Origin: CAYFSC01 sp964345695
GTDB taxonomy: Bacteria; Bacteroidota; Rhodothermia; Rhodothermales; Salinibacteraceae
Assembly: GCA_964345695.1 (NCBI GenBank)
Contig: CAYFSC010000158.1
Span: 1 to 7,116, forward strand
Direction: 5' to 3'
Length of the DNA: 7,116 nucleotides
Shown here: positions 6,622-7,116 of the stretch, piece after piece
Layout: each line of letters opens with the position of its first letter
Position numbering within the stretch: the first letter of the stretch is position 1
Program-made: the position numbers and the translations under genes
The notes under the pieces: model-generated
Seen by the model: the letters and a program-made list of their open reading frames with translations, nothing else
Told to the model about the DNA's origin: nothing
The model's database searches: none

Positions 6622-7116
6622 ATGCTTTTCCGCGACGTTGTGCGTGCCGCCCAACTGGATCGCTCTGCGTTTCAGCGCCTCGCCGCGGATGCGTCCCGCA
6701 CACAGGGCGGCCTGGCAGTGGTTGTGGCGGTCGCTGTTCTGAGCACGCTGGGCACCGGGGCCGCCGGTCTCTTGCCCGACGACTGGTTTCTGCAGCCCCA
6801 CCCGCAGCTGACGCTCACCGGCGCCCTGCGACACGGGGGCGCGCACATCGTGGGATTCCCGCTGCTTTCGGGGGTGGCCTATCTGACAGCGTTCGGACTC
6901 TTCGGTGTCGACACCGGTTTCGTTGCGGTGATCCGGTCCTTCGGCATCGCCTACGCTCCGATGGGGCTCGGGGGACTGGTCTTCATCCCATACGTGGGGG
7001 CTCTCGTGAGCGTACTCAGCGTGCCGTGGACGGCTGCCACCATGACGGTCGCGCTGAGCGCTGTCACGCGTCTCTCAACCGGGCAGGCCGCGGCGTGCGT
7101 GGGATGGGCGTTCGTG
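6622..7116 (+). CDS. YIP1-like integral membrane protein (3' end outside window)
   Basis: Translation from ATG 6622 is open to the window end, giving the first 165 residues of an incomplete protein. A short hydrophilic N-terminus (FRDVVRAAQLDRSAFQRLAADA) is followed by several hydrophobic segments: about 29-51 (LAVVVAVAVLSTLGTGAAGLL), 75-95, 112-133 (APMGLGGLVFIPYVGALVS), 134-150, and the beginning of another from 155. The arrangement of an N-terminal 'F..L..D' segment, a Gly-rich first helix, then 'GIAYAPMGLGG..FIPYVGALV....PW.AAT..VALS....LSTGQA' resembles YIP1-domain membrane proteins of bacteria and archaea, which mostly have no known function. I recognise this pattern by eye; a profile search would decide. 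The preceding gene ends 99 bases upstream. The start is supported by the absence of other good starts before the first helix and by a pyrimidine-rich leader like those of neighbouring genes. Confidence 0.72.
   Translation, partial: MLFRDVVRAAQLDRSAFQRLAADASRTQGGLAVVVAVAVLSTLGTGAAGLLPDDWFLQPHPQLTLTGALRHGGAHIVGFPLLSGVAYLTAFGLFGVDTGFVAVIRSFGIAYAPMGLGGLVFIPYVGALVSVLSVPWTAATMTVALSAVTRLSTGQAAACVGWAFV

Noticed and set aside
6494..6742. Small plus-strand open frame spanning the gap between the 117-residue gene and the membrane protein gene
   Set aside because: It overlaps both neighbours in another frame, is basic, and shows no conserved feature; most of the gap seems to be leader sequence.

Overview
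The window is a G+C-rich (roughly two thirds by eye) bacterial segment in which every supported gene is on the + strand. It holds two blocks. The proteins are rich in Asp and Glu and poor in Lys, as in salt-in halophiles. No start codon has a Shine-Dalgarno sequence, which is usual in Bacteroidota and their relatives. Together with flagellar genes and a high G+C content this suggests a halophilic member of the Rhodothermota/Salinibacter group. That placement is inference; no rRNA or other marker gene is present.

Block 1 (1-4630) is a flagellar cluster in the order fliF (5' end outside the window), fliG, fliH, fliI. FliF forms the MS-ring in the inner membrane, and its cytoplasmic tail binds FliG. 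FliG is the rotor protein that contacts the stator. FliH and FliI are the regulator and ATPase of the flagellar type III export apparatus. Gaps between the genes are 76, 54 and 26 bases, consistent with one transcript. The usual next gene, fliJ, does not follow fliI.

Block 2 (4631-7116) has no recognisable flagellar gene. It holds a 118-residue protein of unknown function (4732-5088), a 298-residue NmrA-type NAD(P)-binding protein (5208-6104), a 117-residue helical acidic protein of unknown function (6169-6522), and the first 165 residues of a membrane protein resembling the YIP1 family (6622 to the window end). The gaps here are 64-119 bases. A weak hairpin followed by a T run lies between the first two genes.

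I found no RNA genes, mobile elements, CRISPR arrays or attachment sites, and no convincing new system. The points most worth a second look are the pyrimidine-rich CCGT-containing leaders before six of seven starts, the long acidic N-terminal region of FliH, the missing fliJ, and the two unidentified small proteins. The very long minus-strand open frames over the flagellar genes look like by-products of G+C-rich codon use.
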